A DNA stretch of 43,140 bases from an uncultured Chromatiaceae bacterium (GCA_946482615.1 CAMLSF010000010.1:1-43140); one strand, 5' to 3'; positions 7,571 to 16,532 are shown, numbered from the stretch's first letter. Notes: generated from the letters alone by a model not told the origin. Numbers and translations: made by a program.

Positions 7571-8374
7571 ATGAAAAAATCTATTCTGGCGTCATTAGTG
7601 GTTGCAGCGGCAATCAGCGCTCCGGCTCTGGCTCACACCTTATGGGTAGTACCCAGTCATTTTGTCTTGTCAAAAACAGGCAGCTGGGTTTCGGCTGATG
7701 TCAGCGCCGCCAATATGACTTTTGTGGCAGACAAAGGTATTCCGGTCGATAACGTCGCTTTGTACACGCCGGACGGGAAAAAACAGGCCATTGAGCATAA
7801 ATATCAGGGTAAACGTAAATCGCAGGTCGATGCACAGCTCAACGCTGAAGGCACCTATAAACTGGAATTAGGCGGCCCTGTGCGTTTTGGCACTATGTAC
7901 AAAGTAGGGGATGAGCGTAAGCGTATTATGGCGGATAAAAAGACCCGGGCGAAAGAATTACCGGCCAACGCCACAGAGGTAGTCACCAGCCAAAGCCGCA
8001 GCCGTTCAATGGCTTTTATCACAGTGAATAAACCAAGCTCTGAAGTGCTGGCACTGAAAAACCAAGGTTTAGAGTTTAAAAGCTCAGTGCACCCGGCTGA
8101 CATAGTAGCGGGTGAGCCTGTGACTTTTACCTTTTTAGTCAATGGTAAAGCGCAAGCCGGTGTGGAACTGGAGGTGTCGTACGAAGGTGAACGTTACCGT
8201 GATGAAGCAGGCCGTGTGCAGCATAAAACCGATGCAACAGGTCAGTTTACTTATACCCCGGCAGAAGCTGGTGTCTTTTTGATTGAAGCTTCCTATTCGG
8301 CCAAAGCTGAATCTGAATTAGCCGACCAAATCCGTGAAGGCCTCACTTTAACTTTAGAAGCGGCTTTACCTTAA
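7571..8374 (+). CDS. DUF4198 domain-containing exported protein
   Basis: A 267-residue periplasmic protein with a signal peptide ending in ALA before HTLWVVPSHF, the typical DUF4198 opening in which an N-terminal His follows the cleavage site. A second beta-sandwich at about 175-265 includes GEPVTFTFLVNGKAQAGVELEV and FTYTPAEAGVFLIEASY. DUF4198 proteins are linked to metal uptake (NikK-like proteins belong here), and the exposed N-terminal His is a possible metal ligand. As the last gene of the Fur-box operon it is more likely to serve iron than nickel here, but this is an inference. A stem-loop follows the stop codon. Confidence 0.85.
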   Translation: MKKSILASLVVAAAISAPALAHTLWVVPSHFVLSKTGSWVSADVSAANMTFVADKGIPVDNVALYTPDGKKQAIEHKYQGKRKSQVDAQLNAEGTYKLELGGPVRFGTMYKVGDERKRIMADKKTRAKELPANATEVVTSQSRSRSMAFITVNKPSSEVLALKNQGLEFKSSVHPADIVAGEPVTFTFLVNGKAQAGVELEVSYEGERYRDEAGRVQHKTDATGQFTYTPAEAGVFLIEASYSAKAESELADQIREGLTLTLEAALP

Positions 8375-8383
8375 TCTGCTCTC

Positions 8384-8406
8384 AGCCTCCGCAGCAGGCG
8401 GAGGCT
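8384..8406. terminator. Perfect 9-bp hairpin between convergent genes
   Basis: AGCCTCCGC (8384-8392) pairs with GCGGAGGCT (8398-8406) around a 5-nt loop. It lies between the ends of the DUF4198 gene (8374, +) and the lacI-type gene (8410, -). There is no T run on either side, so it may be a weak, bidirectional or Rho-assisted terminator, or a 3'-end stabilising structure. Confidence 0.55.
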
Positions 8407-8409
8407 GTT

Positions 8410-9408
8410 CTAGCCCAGGCGAATAGCAGAGTTACGCACCACCAGTTCAGGCTCAAATACGTTTTCAACTTCAATATCTTTTTTGTATAAATTCTTCAAA
8501 AGCCACAAAGCCGCCATTTTTCCCATTTCATGAATAGGGTTATTCACTGTGGTCAGCTTAGGTGAAACATAACGGGCAAAAGGAATATTGTCGTAACCAA
8601 CAAAAGACAAATCCTGCGGGATTTTCATGCCACGTTCCAGACACACCGAAATAGCGCCGGACACCATCTGATCGTTGGCACAGACCACAGCAGTAAATTT
8701 TTTGTGTTGACCGAGCAGATAGTTCATCCCCTCGACGCCGCTGTCTTCTTTGTAATCGCCTTCAAAACACAAGGCCGCGTCAAAACTCACCCCAACTTCA
8801 GCCAAAGCGCGTTTGTGGCCTTCAAGACGCTCAGTTGCGTCGTGCTTTTTGGCAGGACCTGAAATATAGGCTATGTCGCGGTGTCCCAACTCAATCAGAT
8901 GCCGGGTCGCCAGATAGCCCCCCAACTCGTTATTCAGGTAAATACAGCAGTCGCTGATTTCAGCTATGTATCTGTTGATCAGCACTATAGGAGTGGAGCT
9001 TTGACTCAACTTGATCAGATAGTCATCGGAAATAGCTTCGACGTCGAGGATCAGGGCGTCACAACCTTTGCTTAATAAAAACTCTACACTATCGATTTCC
9101 TGAGCCGCATCACTGTGGCCGACCGCAATAATGACATGACGGTTATCGGCCCGCAGCGCCGCTTCAATTTCCGCCATCATAGGACCGTAATAAGGACCAT
9201 CCAGCTGCGAAACCAGGACACCTACACTATTCGAGCAATTCGACGCCAAAGACTGCGCAAAAGTGTTAGGCCTGTAGCCTAAGTCGGCCATAGCAGCCAA
9301 TACTTTTTGTCTGGTCTTTTCACTGACATTGGTGTTTTTATTCATCACTCTGGATACGGTCGCCAGAGATACACCTGCAAGCTGAGAAACGTCGTAAATG
9401 GTCGCCAT
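8410..9408 (-). CDS. LacI-family transcriptional repressor of the glucan locus
   Basis: A 332-residue LacI/GalR regulator. The N-terminal helix-turn-helix is TIYDVSQLAGVSLATVSRVMN (described here in two parts: TIYDVSQLAG then VSLATVSRVMN), with the hinge helix near RPNTFAQSLAS. The periplasmic-binding-like effector domain spans about 60-332 with SVGVLVSQLDGPYYG, RHLIELGHRDIAYISGP and FVGYDNIPFARYVSPKLTTV. It is the last gene after GH1 and the GPH permease on the same strand. Its most likely sites are the three palindromes TGWAANCGNTTWCA-like at 12285, 19623 and 19736. The inducer is probably a beta-linked gluco-oligosaccharide or glucose, an inference from the neighbours. Confidence 0.92.
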   Translation of the reverse strand: MATIYDVSQLAGVSLATVSRVMNKNTNVSEKTRQKVLAAMADLGYRPNTFAQSLASNCSNSVGVLVSQLDGPYYGPMMAEIEAALRADNRHVIIAVGHSDAAQEIDSVEFLLSKGCDALILDVEAISDDYLIKLSQSSTPIVLINRYIAEISDCCIYLNNELGGYLATRHLIELGHRDIAYISGPAKKHDATERLEGHKRALAEVGVSFDAALCFEGDYKEDSGVEGMNYLLGQHKKFTAVVCANDQMVSGAISVCLERGMKIPQDLSFVGYDNIPFARYVSPKLTTVNNPIHEMGKMAALWLLKNLYKKDIEVENVFEPELVVRNSAIRLG

Positions 9409-9453
9409 ATAGTGCTGTCACTTATTGTTAAGTCTAAGAAATCAGAAACTACA

Positions 9454-9481
9454 GAGTAATTCAGCAAAAACTGAATTGCTC
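9454..9481 (-). other. Inverted repeat between the permease and lacI genes
   Basis: An 11-bp stem (9454-9464 with 9471-9481, one T-G pair) with a 6-nt loop lies in the 98-nt gap after the GPH permease stop and before the lacI-type start. On the - strand no T run follows. It may reduce read-through or protect the upstream mRNA, so that the repressor is made at a lower level than the enzymes. Confidence 0.5.
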
Positions 9482-9506
9482 TGCAAGTTCTTCATACTAT
9501 CAGCTT

Positions 9507-10838
9507 TTATTCTGCAGCTCTCTTCAAATCCAGGGTAATTTCATCAACTTTTTTAGTGTTAAGTTTATAAGCGCTCATCACAAAAGCGACAATCAAAGAA
9601 CCAATAGCCGGATACAAACTAAAAGCCAGTAATAACCCTGCTTTGGTTTCTTCGGTTTGAGTGACATCAGCCTGATAACCTATACCAGCCAATAACCAGC
9701 CACCTAAAGCGCCGCCTACCGCTATACCCATTTTGATAAAGAAAATAATAGAAGAATAGACCATACCTGTAGTGCGAATTCCGGTACGCCACTGACCATA
9801 ATCCACAGTGTCCGCCATTTTGGCCCACAGCAATGGAGTGCCGGTGTTAAACACCAGATTCCACAACACATACAAACCAATAGCCAACGTGACATTGTCA
9901 GCTGCGACAAAATAGCTGCTGGCACAAAGGGCGGCCGCCAAAACCTGAATGCCGATATAAAGTTTTACTTTGCAGTACCGTTTTGCCAAAGGCTGGGCAA
10001 TGACACAACCGACCATACTGCCGAGCATACCTAAAGTGATAAACACAGTGATGCTGTCCGGCATTTCCAGATAATACTTCACATAATAAATCGCCAGGGT
10101 TGTGCGCAGCACATAACCACTCATCAGGCATAAAGCCACCAGGGCTAATACACGCCACTGATCGTTTTTCCACAACTGACGGAAGTTATCCATGTAGCTA
10201 CGGCTGACCGCTTCTTTTGGTGGGTTGATACGCTCTTTGGTGCCATAAAAACAGGCTAAAAACATCAGCACGCCTAAGGCGCTCATTGCCATAATGGTCA
10301 GCTGATAGCCTTTAGCTCTGTCGCCCTGACCAAAAAACTCCACTAAAGGTAAAGTTAAAGCCGTCACCATCAGGCCACCCAGCATGGCAAAGACAAAACG
10401 GTACGACTGCACAGACACCCGCTCTTTTGGATCGGCAGTGAGCACAGCACCCAAAGCACAATAGGGAATATTAATGGCGGTATAGACCAGCATCAGCAGG
10501 GTATAAGTGACAAAGGCGTAAATCATTTTACCTTCTTCAGCAAAGTCCGGCGTGGTAAAGGCCAGTACGCTGATCAGGCCAAAAGGCAAAGCAAACCACA
10601 GCAAATAAGGCCGGAATTTACCGTATTTGCTTTGAGTGCGGTCGGCAATAGCCCCCATGATAGGATCGGTCACAGCGTCAATAATACGCACGGCCAGAAA
10701 CATAGTGCCGACAAAAGCCGGCGAAATGCCGTAGATGTCGGTATAAAAAAACGTCAGAAACAACATGACGGTCTGGAACACTATATTGCTTGCCGTATCC
10801 CCGAGGCCGTAAGCAATTTTCTCCTTTACACTAACCAT
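9507..10838 (-). CDS. GPH-family (MelB/XylP-like) sugar:cation symporter
   Basis: A 443-residue inner-membrane permease with about 12 TM segments. The N-terminal KIAYGLGDTASNIVFQTVM, FLAVRIIDAVTDPIMGAIADRT and KFRPYLLW are glycoside-pentoside-hexuronide family signatures, with the conserved Asp pair in the second segment and a K/R-rich loop. PLLWAKMADTVDYGQWRTGIRTTGM in the second half is also family-typical. It should bring di- or oligosaccharides into the cytoplasm with Na+ or H+. It lies 50 nt downstream of the GH1 gene in the same direction, so the imported sugar is probably a beta-glucoside such as cellobiose, laminaribiose or gentiobiose. The ribosome site is weak. Confidence 0.9.
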   Translation of the reverse strand: MVSVKEKIAYGLGDTASNIVFQTVMLFLTFFYTDIYGISPAFVGTMFLAVRIIDAVTDPIMGAIADRTQSKYGKFRPYLLWFALPFGLISVLAFTTPDFAEEGKMIYAFVTYTLLMLVYTAINIPYCALGAVLTADPKERVSVQSYRFVFAMLGGLMVTALTLPLVEFFGQGDRAKGYQLTIMAMSALGVLMFLACFYGTKERINPPKEAVSRSYMDNFRQLWKNDQWRVLALVALCLMSGYVLRTTLAIYYVKYYLEMPDSITVFITLGMLGSMVGCVIAQPLAKRYCKVKLYIGIQVLAAALCASSYFVAADNVTLAIGLYVLWNLVFNTGTPLLWAKMADTVDYGQWRTGIRTTGMVYSSIIFFIKMGIAVGGALGGWLLAGIGYQADVTQTEETKAGLLLAFSLYPAIGSLIVAFVMSAYKLNTKKVDEITLDLKRAAE

Positions 10839-10888
10839 GTCAGGCGCATCCTATAAACTGTTGATTTGAAATTATTATTTTTTATAAA

Positions 10889-12217
10889 TTAACGATTACT
10901 GATTAAATTTTTATAGGCCAGACCGCTGTTTTTCACAGTTCTTTGCTGACTGTTGTAATCGACATAGACTATACCAAAGCGCTTTAAGTAGCCTTCTGCC
11001 CACTCAAAGTTATCCATTAAACTCCAGGCAAAATAGCCCTGAATATCCACCCCTTGCTCGACTGCCTGATGCACCGCATTTAAATGCGACTGGTAATAGG
11101 ACAAACGCAGTTGATCATCCACTTCGCCTTTATCCAACTGATCCGCTGCAGCTGCACCATTTTCGGTAATGTAAACCGGAGGCAGCTTGTATTTCTGATG
11201 CAAAGACACTAACAGATCGGTAAAGGCCTGTGGATAAATTTCCCAGCCAATATCCGTTTTCGGCGCATCGACCATATCGACTTCGATAAAGTCACGGCCT
11301 TCAGCGGCTTTATACACAGTGCGGGTGTAGAAATTGACGCCTAAAAAGTCCAGTGGCGCTTTGATAATGTCAAAGTCTCCCTCTTCTATCTTTGGCTTGT
11401 CTTCATCAGCTAACAAGGCAAAAGAATCCGGATAAGCGCCATCAAATACAGGTTTGATATACCACTGGTTAAAGTATTCATCAGCCAGTTGCGCTGCTCT
11501 TTGATCGGCAGGGCTGTCGGTCAGCGGATAAGCCGGGGTAAAGTTCAGCACTATGCCATTCATGCTATTGGGGCTGTTTTTCTGCAGTACCTGCATGGCT
11601 AAACCATGAGCTAACAATAAGTGGTGTGCTGACTGGCGGCCATAGGCTTTTTTGGTTAAGCCAGGTGCATGAATACCGGCTTCATAACCTAAATAGGAGC
11701 TGCAAAACGGCTCATTTAAAGTGGCGTATGAATAGACTCTGTCGCCAAAGGCTTTACTGAGCTTGTCGGCATACTCCTGAAATAAATAGGCCGTATTGCG
11801 GTTCAGCCAGCCGCCCTGATCTTCAATATGCTGGGGTAAATCCCAGTGATACAAAGTGACAAAAGACTTAATATTTTTCGCTTTCAGCTCATCTAAAATG
11901 CCAATGTAAAAATCCACACCTTGCTGATTCAGGCTGCCGTCTTTATTCATTACCCGGCCCCAGGCTATAGATAGACGATAAGCATCCACTCCAAGTGAGC
12001 TTATCAGCGCAATATCGTCACGCCATAAGTGATAGTGATCACAAGCTGTATCGCCGTTGGAGCCATCTTTGATTTTGCCTTGTGTGGCACAAAAAGTATC
12101 CCAGATACAAGGCAGGCGGGTTTCAACTCCACCTTCAATCTGGAAAGACGAAGTGGCCACACCATAAGTAAATTCTTTTTTCAGCAGTCTTGAGCCTTTT
12201 GGCAATTCATAGTTCAT
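10889..12217 (-). CDS. GH1 beta-glucosidase, cytoplasmic
   Basis: A 442-residue glycoside hydrolase family 1 enzyme of full length and without a signal peptide. Visible motifs are FTYGVATSSFQIEGG, WDTF, RLSIAWGRV, TLYHWDLPQ, TLNEP with the acid/base E169, and YITENG with the nucleophile E352, then YFAWSLMDNFEWAEGY for the aglycone and sugar sites. It cleaves beta-linked glucosides (possibly galactosides or fucosides) inside the cell. It is the first gene of a GH1-permease-lacI unit, and a LacI-type operator lies 68 nt upstream. The context suggests hydrolysis of imported beta-gluco-disaccharides. Linkage preference cannot be read from the sequence. Confidence 0.94.
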   Translation of the reverse strand: MNYELPKGSRLLKKEFTYGVATSSFQIEGGVETRLPCIWDTFCATQGKIKDGSNGDTACDHYHLWRDDIALISSLGVDAYRLSIAWGRVMNKDGSLNQQGVDFYIGILDELKAKNIKSFVTLYHWDLPQHIEDQGGWLNRNTAYLFQEYADKLSKAFGDRVYSYATLNEPFCSSYLGYEAGIHAPGLTKKAYGRQSAHHLLLAHGLAMQVLQKNSPNSMNGIVLNFTPAYPLTDSPADQRAAQLADEYFNQWYIKPVFDGAYPDSFALLADEDKPKIEEGDFDIIKAPLDFLGVNFYTRTVYKAAEGRDFIEVDMVDAPKTDIGWEIYPQAFTDLLVSLHQKYKLPPVYITENGAAAADQLDKGEVDDQLRLSYYQSHLNAVHQAVEQGVDIQGYFAWSLMDNFEWAEGYLKRFGIVYVDYNSQQRTVKNSGLAYKNLISNR

Positions 12218-12284
12218 CGTTATCTTCTTTTCATCTTTAAAAAACGAGAGGGGTAAAGTTATCTGTTCAGCACTGAAGCTGGCA

Positions 12285-12298
12285 TGTAATCGCTTTCA
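12285..12298 (-). promoter_or_regulatory. LacI-type operator upstream of GH1
   Basis: TGAAAGCGATTACA on the - strand (TGTAATCGCTTTCA on +) is a near-palindrome of the LacI/cre type. It is preceded directly by TAAAAA (12299-12304 on the complement), a plausible -10. The 20-mer TAAAAATGAAAGCGATTACA differs from that before GH3 at only 2 positions. No good -35 was seen here. Repressor bound at this site would cover the transcription start of the GH1-permease-lacI unit. Confidence 0.75.
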
Positions 12299-12360
12299 TT
12301 TTTATTCGTCTGAGCATCACCCTTTATTCCTTGTTCAGTGTTGTTACAGTGGGTTGGGAT

Positions 12361-13071
12361 TTATACGAAATCGATAAACATATTGGCGGTTAAACGCCCG
12401 GTCACAGGCGAAGCATCTATATCCGTACTGACATCCACCAGTGACGAATGCAGCAGATGGCCAGGGTAAATAATCAGTCTGTTGGCCTTGTATGGGATCT
12501 GATGGTACAACTCATAATGCGCATTGCTTTGCACCTGATAACGCTGAGGCGGCGCACCATGCTGGTCGATAAACTGCTGCGCTGACCGGAAATAGTCTTG
12601 CCGCCTTTGATCGGTAACCCGCTCAAAACCCGTTGGTTTATGCCGGAAAAAACCTGTGCTGCCATGAGGGCTGTCATTCAGGTAATGCAAGAGCGCAAAA
12701 TAATAAGGCGCGCTGGTATCAAAATGTGGCATAGATTGCAGCGGATGCAGGCTGTTTTCTGGTTGGGTGATCAGCGCATAAAACAGCATTTGTGGTTTTA
12801 ATCTGAGCTTGTCCGGCACCTGATAGACCTGGTAAATCAGCTGATACACTGCATTTAAGCTGGCCGCCACATAAGCTTTTGGCAACACAGCACGCTGCCC
12901 CGGGTAATAGGTTTGATTCTCGCGCATAAAATCACTCTGCACAGCCTGCCGGCGCACACCAGACAAGTCCAGAGCAAAGTCATCAATCAGTATCAATGGC
13001 GTTTTTTCCAGCCCGAGATAGATAATTTCGGGCCGGATGGCAGTATTGACCTGGTAATTCAGCGCGTCCAT
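12361..13071 (-). CDS. DUF6445 family, probable Fe(II)/2OG dioxygenase fold
   Basis: A 236-residue cytoplasmic protein of the DUF6445 type that accompanies TonB-receptor/halogenase clusters. It has a candidate 2-oxoglutarate oxygenase signature: H116-F-D118 in MPHFDTS, a distal His at H205 or H208 in YPGHLLHSS, and R226 in GRLTANMFI at the place of the residue that holds 2-oxoglutarate. PHGSTGFFRHKPTGFE is also prolyl-hydroxylase-like. The assignment as an oxygenase is my inference from this pattern and is not a proven activity. It begins 10 nt after the halogenase gene, so the two are cotranscribed. The only Shine-Dalgarno-like bases are a GAG 10-12 nt upstream and an AGG touching the ATG, so translational coupling to the halogenase is likely. 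Confidence 0.72.
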   Translation of the reverse strand: MDALNYQVNTAIRPEIIYLGLEKTPLILIDDFALDLSGVRRQAVQSDFMRENQTYYPGQRAVLPKAYVAASLNAVYQLIYQVYQVPDKLRLKPQMLFYALITQPENSLHPLQSMPHFDTSAPYYFALLHYLNDSPHGSTGFFRHKPTGFERVTDQRRQDYFRSAQQFIDQHGAPPQRYQVQSNAHYELYHQIPYKANRLIIYPGHLLHSSLVDVSTDIDASPVTGRLTANMFIDFV

Positions 13072-13081
13072 CCTGATGAAC

Positions 13082-14575
13082 TCAGACTAAAGACGACTTA
13101 CAGTAATGCTGAATAAACTCATGATGAGTCGGGAACTGACTCACAGTACGTTTCACATTCTGCTTAATGCTCATCAGGAAATCATTCAGCTCGGAGTCCG
13201 GCATCAAATCGACAATAGGATGATACTGCTCCGGCATTAAACCCTGACCAATCAGCACCTGTAACCAGGAGCTTTCGCCAAATAATTCCTGCGCAAACTT
13301 ATAGACTTTGCCGGATTGTTTAAACAGGTCCATTCTGTGGGTCAGCGTATCCGGAATGGCCATATCCTTACAATAACGCCAGAACCTGGTATCAGTCCTT
13401 TCCGTGGCTTTGTAGTGCAGGATAATAAAGTCGCGGATGTTATCCATTTCAATTTTAGTCTGGCGGTTAAACTCAGCCACATCAGCCGAAACTATGCCGT
13501 TGGACGGAAACATCTGCAGCAGACGAATAATACTGCGATGAATCAAATGAATACTGGTGGATTCTAACGGCTCAAGAAAACCACTGGATAAACCAATGGC
13601 AACACAGTTTTTATTCCAGTGCTGACGGCGGGTGCCGGTTTTAAATTTAATCAGCCGTGGCTCAAACAACATTTCACCTTCAAGATTGTCGATCAGGCTT
13701 TGTTTAGCTTCGGCTTCCGTTATAAATTTGCTGCAGAACACCAGACCATTGCCCACCCGGCTTTGCAATGGAATTTTCCATTGCCAGCCCGCTTCACGGG
13801 CTATAGCGCGGGTGTAAGCCACTGGTTCTTGTGTGGTTTTAGTCTGCACCGCATAAGCGCTGTCGCAGGGTAACCAGTGGCTCCAGTCTTCAAAACCAGT
13901 ATTGAGAGTTTGTTCGATCAACAAGGCGCGGAAGCCGGTGCAATCGATAAATAAATCACCTTCGACCAGCTCGCCGGATTCCAGCAATAACGCACTGATA
14001 TTGCCGTCTATATGCTGCTGTACTTCACGGATTTTGCCTTCAATACGTTTGATGCCATGCTGCTCGGACAAACGGCGCAAAAACTTGGCATACAAAGAGG
14101 CATCCATATGGTAGGCGTGGTTCAGATCCTGATTCGGCAACACGGCAAAACGGCCCTGACGAGCCCCTAAATGCTCAACACAATAGTCACCTATTTCAGT
14201 GGCTATACCTTTTTGCCGGCCTTTGACCCAAAAATGCTGAAAACCACAGGCCCAGCAGTCTTTGCCTAAAAATCCAAAGGAGTGAATATAGTCTTCGCCT
14301 ACTGTTTTCCAGTTTTCAAACTGAATACCCAGTTTAAAAGTGGCATTGGTGGCGGCCATCACTTCAGATTCTTTGATATTCAGTAAACGGTGGAAAATAT
14401 GCATAGTAGGGATAGTGGCTTCACCAACACCCACAGTGCCAATGTCGTCGGACTCGACTAACACCACTTCAAGGTTTTTGCCCAGCAATTTGGTCAGGCC
14501 TGCCGCTGTCATCCAGCCCGCTGTGCCGCCCCCTGCAATCACGACCTTTTTAATTCTGTTGTGTTGGTTGTTCAT
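13082..14575 (-). CDS. Flavin-dependent tryptophan-type halogenase
   Basis: A 497-residue FAD-dependent halogenase of the Trp_halogenase family. It has GGGTAGW (15-21) for FAD binding, GVGEATIPTM, the catalytic Lys as K81 in ATFKLGIQF, the WxWxIP motif at 264-269 (WQWKIP), and the E338-S339 pair in SGFLEPLESTS that corresponds to the second catalytic site region. The key residues are therefore present, and an active enzyme that makes HOX and a lysine-bound haloamine is expected. Its reduced FAD must come from elsewhere, because no flavin reductase is in the window. Halogenases linked to TonB receptors in Brevundimonas and Xanthomonas are known to accept indoles and to favour bromide. The natural substrate is unknown. 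AGGG lies 8 nt before the ATG. Confidence 0.9.
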   Translation of the reverse strand: MNNQHNRIKKVVIAGGGTAGWMTAAGLTKLLGKNLEVVLVESDDIGTVGVGEATIPTMHIFHRLLNIKESEVMAATNATFKLGIQFENWKTVGEDYIHSFGFLGKDCWACGFQHFWVKGRQKGIATEIGDYCVEHLGARQGRFAVLPNQDLNHAYHMDASLYAKFLRRLSEQHGIKRIEGKIREVQQHIDGNISALLLESGELVEGDLFIDCTGFRALLIEQTLNTGFEDWSHWLPCDSAYAVQTKTTQEPVAYTRAIAREAGWQWKIPLQSRVGNGLVFCSKFITEAEAKQSLIDNLEGEMLFEPRLIKFKTGTRRQHWNKNCVAIGLSSGFLEPLESTSIHLIHRSIIRLLQMFPSNGIVSADVAEFNRQTKIEMDNIRDFIILHYKATERTDTRFWRYCKDMAIPDTLTHRMDLFKQSGKVYKFAQELFGESSWLQVLIGQGLMPEQYHPIVDLMPDSELNDFLMSIKQNVKRTVSQFPTHHEFIQHYCKSSLV

Positions 14576-14619
14576 CTGTTCACCCTGTTGATTGGTGTCT
14601 TTATATTTTTAGTTGGTTG

Positions 14620-15642
14620 TCAGCGTTTTAATTTATTTAATAAATCAGCCCGGATCTGGCGCGCATTCAGCTCATCCAGTGGCTTGGTTAACATCTTTAA
14701 GGCCTCTGGCTGAATATGATGCTGTGATACGTCATCGTGCTCAAAAATGTAGTAATCAAAAATAGCTTTCCAGGCCTGACGCTGGGCTTTAGGTAAACTG
14801 CGTAAGCTCAGCACCGCCATCGACAAGGCATTATTAGGCCGGCCTAAGTAGGCTGGCGTATCGCGCCACCAGTGGCTGATCAGCACATTAAAACCGTCCA
14901 GCGCCTGTACATGGTGCCACCACATGCTTGGAATAAATAACACATCACCGGGTTCCAGTTGTGCCAGTTGCGCATGTTTTAATGCTTCGGCAAACTTAGG
15001 AAAACGTTCAAAATCAGGCGCAGCAAAATCCACCATGCTGACATCCTGACCGCCGGGCGCAAACTCCATAGGGCCAGGATATAAATTGACGATTTGCTCT
15101 GGCGGAAATAAGGTAAAAGTACGGTGTCCGACCGCATTACAGGCCAGATTTTGTGGAAAATCATAATGAGCAGCGATACGGGACTGATTACCCAACCAGA
15201 CACTGGTTAACGGGCTGATGCCTGCCATTGATAACGTATTGTGTTCTGCCAAACCCGGAAACCAATGGTTGATCTCCGTCGAGCCCATATAATAGGTCGG
15301 CACTTCGGCTTGATTATTCAGTGCAAAAAGCCGGTCCAACAACTGATTAAAATCAATTTTACCGCCCTGATAATTAAAGCCATTTTGCTCCGGGTTATAA
15401 AACACCCGGCCTTGCTGAGCAGGTTCAAGGTAACAGGCACTGACCGGAATACCCTGATAAAACTGCCGGAGATAATCTGCAGCAGACTCAGCAGACACAA
15501 GACCGGCCTGAACCAGCGGCCATTCTTTACACAAGGCTTTGAACACCAAAGGTTGATTGGCATTTGCAATCAGACTCAAGGCATCAGCTAAGTCGCATCC
15601 TTCCAGAGTTTTTACGTGCGCTAAAGGCGCTTTGCTGTGCAT
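14620..15642 (-). CDS. Cupin_8/JmjC-like Fe(II)/2OG oxygenase
   Basis: A 340-residue cytoplasmic protein of the cupin-like (FIH/JmjC-related) family. The metal site is visible as H-x-D in AAHYDFPQN and a distal His in FIPSMWWHHV, within the family phrase EPGDVLFIPSMWWHHV. R and F in GHRTFTLFPPEQ also match. Relatives hydroxylate protein or peptide side chains, and none in this TonB-linked subgroup has an agreed substrate. The frame extends to a TTG at 15663 that overlaps the end of sapC. I prefer the ATG at 15642, though its AAGG is 11 nt away, so the start is uncertain by 7 residues (H166/D168 and H250 or H251 in the longer numbering). Confidence 0.82.
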   Translation of the reverse strand: MHSKAPLAHVKTLEGCDLADALSLIANANQPLVFKALCKEWPLVQAGLVSAESAADYLRQFYQGIPVSACYLEPAQQGRVFYNPEQNGFNYQGGKIDFNQLLDRLFALNNQAEVPTYYMGSTEINHWFPGLAEHNTLSMAGISPLTSVWLGNQSRIAAHYDFPQNLACNAVGHRTFTLFPPEQIVNLYPGPMEFAPGGQDVSMVDFAAPDFERFPKFAEALKHAQLAQLEPGDVLFIPSMWWHHVQALDGFNVLISHWWRDTPAYLGRPNNALSMAVLSLRSLPKAQRQAWKAIFDYYIFEHDDVSQHHIQPEALKMLTKPLDELNARQIRADLLNKLKR

Positions 15643-15655
15643 GCTGAGTCCGACC

Positions 15656-16381
15656 TTACTCAAACTGCTTATTTTTTAACTGCAGCAAATGCCGGATATT
15701 AGCCTGTGAAGCAATAGCCATATAAATGGCCTGCAAATAACCTTTTTGGTGCAACTGTGCTAATACCTCTGCAGATAAAGCCGCCAGATTTTCTTCATGA
15801 ATAGTGTAAAAACCAGCCAGCTGCTGTTTTTGGCCATTGCTGAAGGTTAAATCCAGAGTAAAGGATTCGAGCAGTTGATGCTCGAGCAACACCTCGATAA
15901 AAGTTTTGCTGTCGAGCATGCCATGATGGATAGTTTCCAGCATGGAGGCCACTTCATCCAGATAAGGGCTGTTGCCACCAAAAGGTAAAAACAACGCTTC
16001 GCCTTCAGTCTGGCTGACCCGGGGATTATTCAGATCGATATGAATCACTCGTTGTGTGGTTTCAATGCCATCTTCACGTACCAGTTGCTGGCCAATCAAA
16101 AAAGGCTGACGTCTGAGCATCAGCGGAATATAACAACCACGCCAGTTATCCTGTTGTAAAAACAGATTTTCCTGATCCTGAAAACCAAACAGAGTCACAG
16201 CAAAAAACTGATTGCTGTTATTGTCTTTATGAAAAAAAATCGGGTAATGGGCCTGAACAGTACGGAATTCTTTAGGAAAAGTGACAGCAAACCAGACCGC
16301 ATCACCGTATTGTGCGCCTCTGGTGGTAATAACTTTCAGATCCCGATGCTCAACGCTGTTTAATAAGACATTTTTACTCAT
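15656..16381 (-). CDS. SapC family protein
   Basis: A 241-residue soluble protein of the SapC family, named after an S-layer-associated protein of Campylobacter. It is recognised by the opening KVITTRGAQYGDAVWFAVTFPKEF, FFHKDNNSNQFFAVTLFGFQDQENLF, WRGCYIPLMLRRQPF and the C-terminal LEHQLLESFTLDL. No signal peptide or TM segment is present. In Xanthomonas, Caulobacter and Alteromonadales it regularly sits between a TonB receptor and cupin/halogenase genes, as it does here. Biochemical function is unknown. It lies 180 nt downstream of the receptor gene, behind two hairpins, and abuts the cupin gene. Confidence 0.88.
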   Translation of the reverse strand: MSKNVLLNSVEHRDLKVITTRGAQYGDAVWFAVTFPKEFRTVQAHYPIFFHKDNNSNQFFAVTLFGFQDQENLFLQQDNWRGCYIPLMLRRQPFLIGQQLVREDGIETTQRVIHIDLNNPRVSQTEGEALFLPFGGNSPYLDEVASMLETIHHGMLDSKTFIEVLLEHQLLESFTLDLTFSNGQKQQLAGFYTIHEENLAALSAEVLAQLHQKGYLQAIYMAIASQANIRHLLQLKNKQFE

Positions 16382-16493
16382 GCTCTATCCCGACTCACTG
16401 CAGTGTATTTTTTAGTTATAGTTTGATTAAACCCGTCGCCGGATACGAAAGCTACTGGTTTTTTAAGTACGACGTTATAGAAAAAACAAGGTA

Positions 16494-16523
16494 TGGCATT
16501 TTCAACCCGGGCTGAAAATGCCA
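16494..16523 (-). terminator. 11-bp hairpin with following T run, between receptor and sapC
   Basis: An 11-bp perfect stem (16494-16504 with 16513-16523) encloses an 8-nt GC-rich loop. Read on the - strand it is followed after about 7 nt by TTTTTT. The gap makes it less than ideal as an intrinsic terminator, so partial termination (attenuation) between the TonB receptor gene and the sapC-cupin-halogenase genes is the likeliest role. Confidence 0.6.
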
Positions 16524-16532
16524 GTACAGAAT

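Noticed and set aside
12361..16381. The halogenase genes as part of a secondary-metabolite biosynthesis cluster
   Set aside because: No NRPS, PKS, terpene, RiPP precursor or tryptophan-modifying gene lies near. The neighbours are a TonB receptor and glycan genes, so a receptor-linked module is the better reading.
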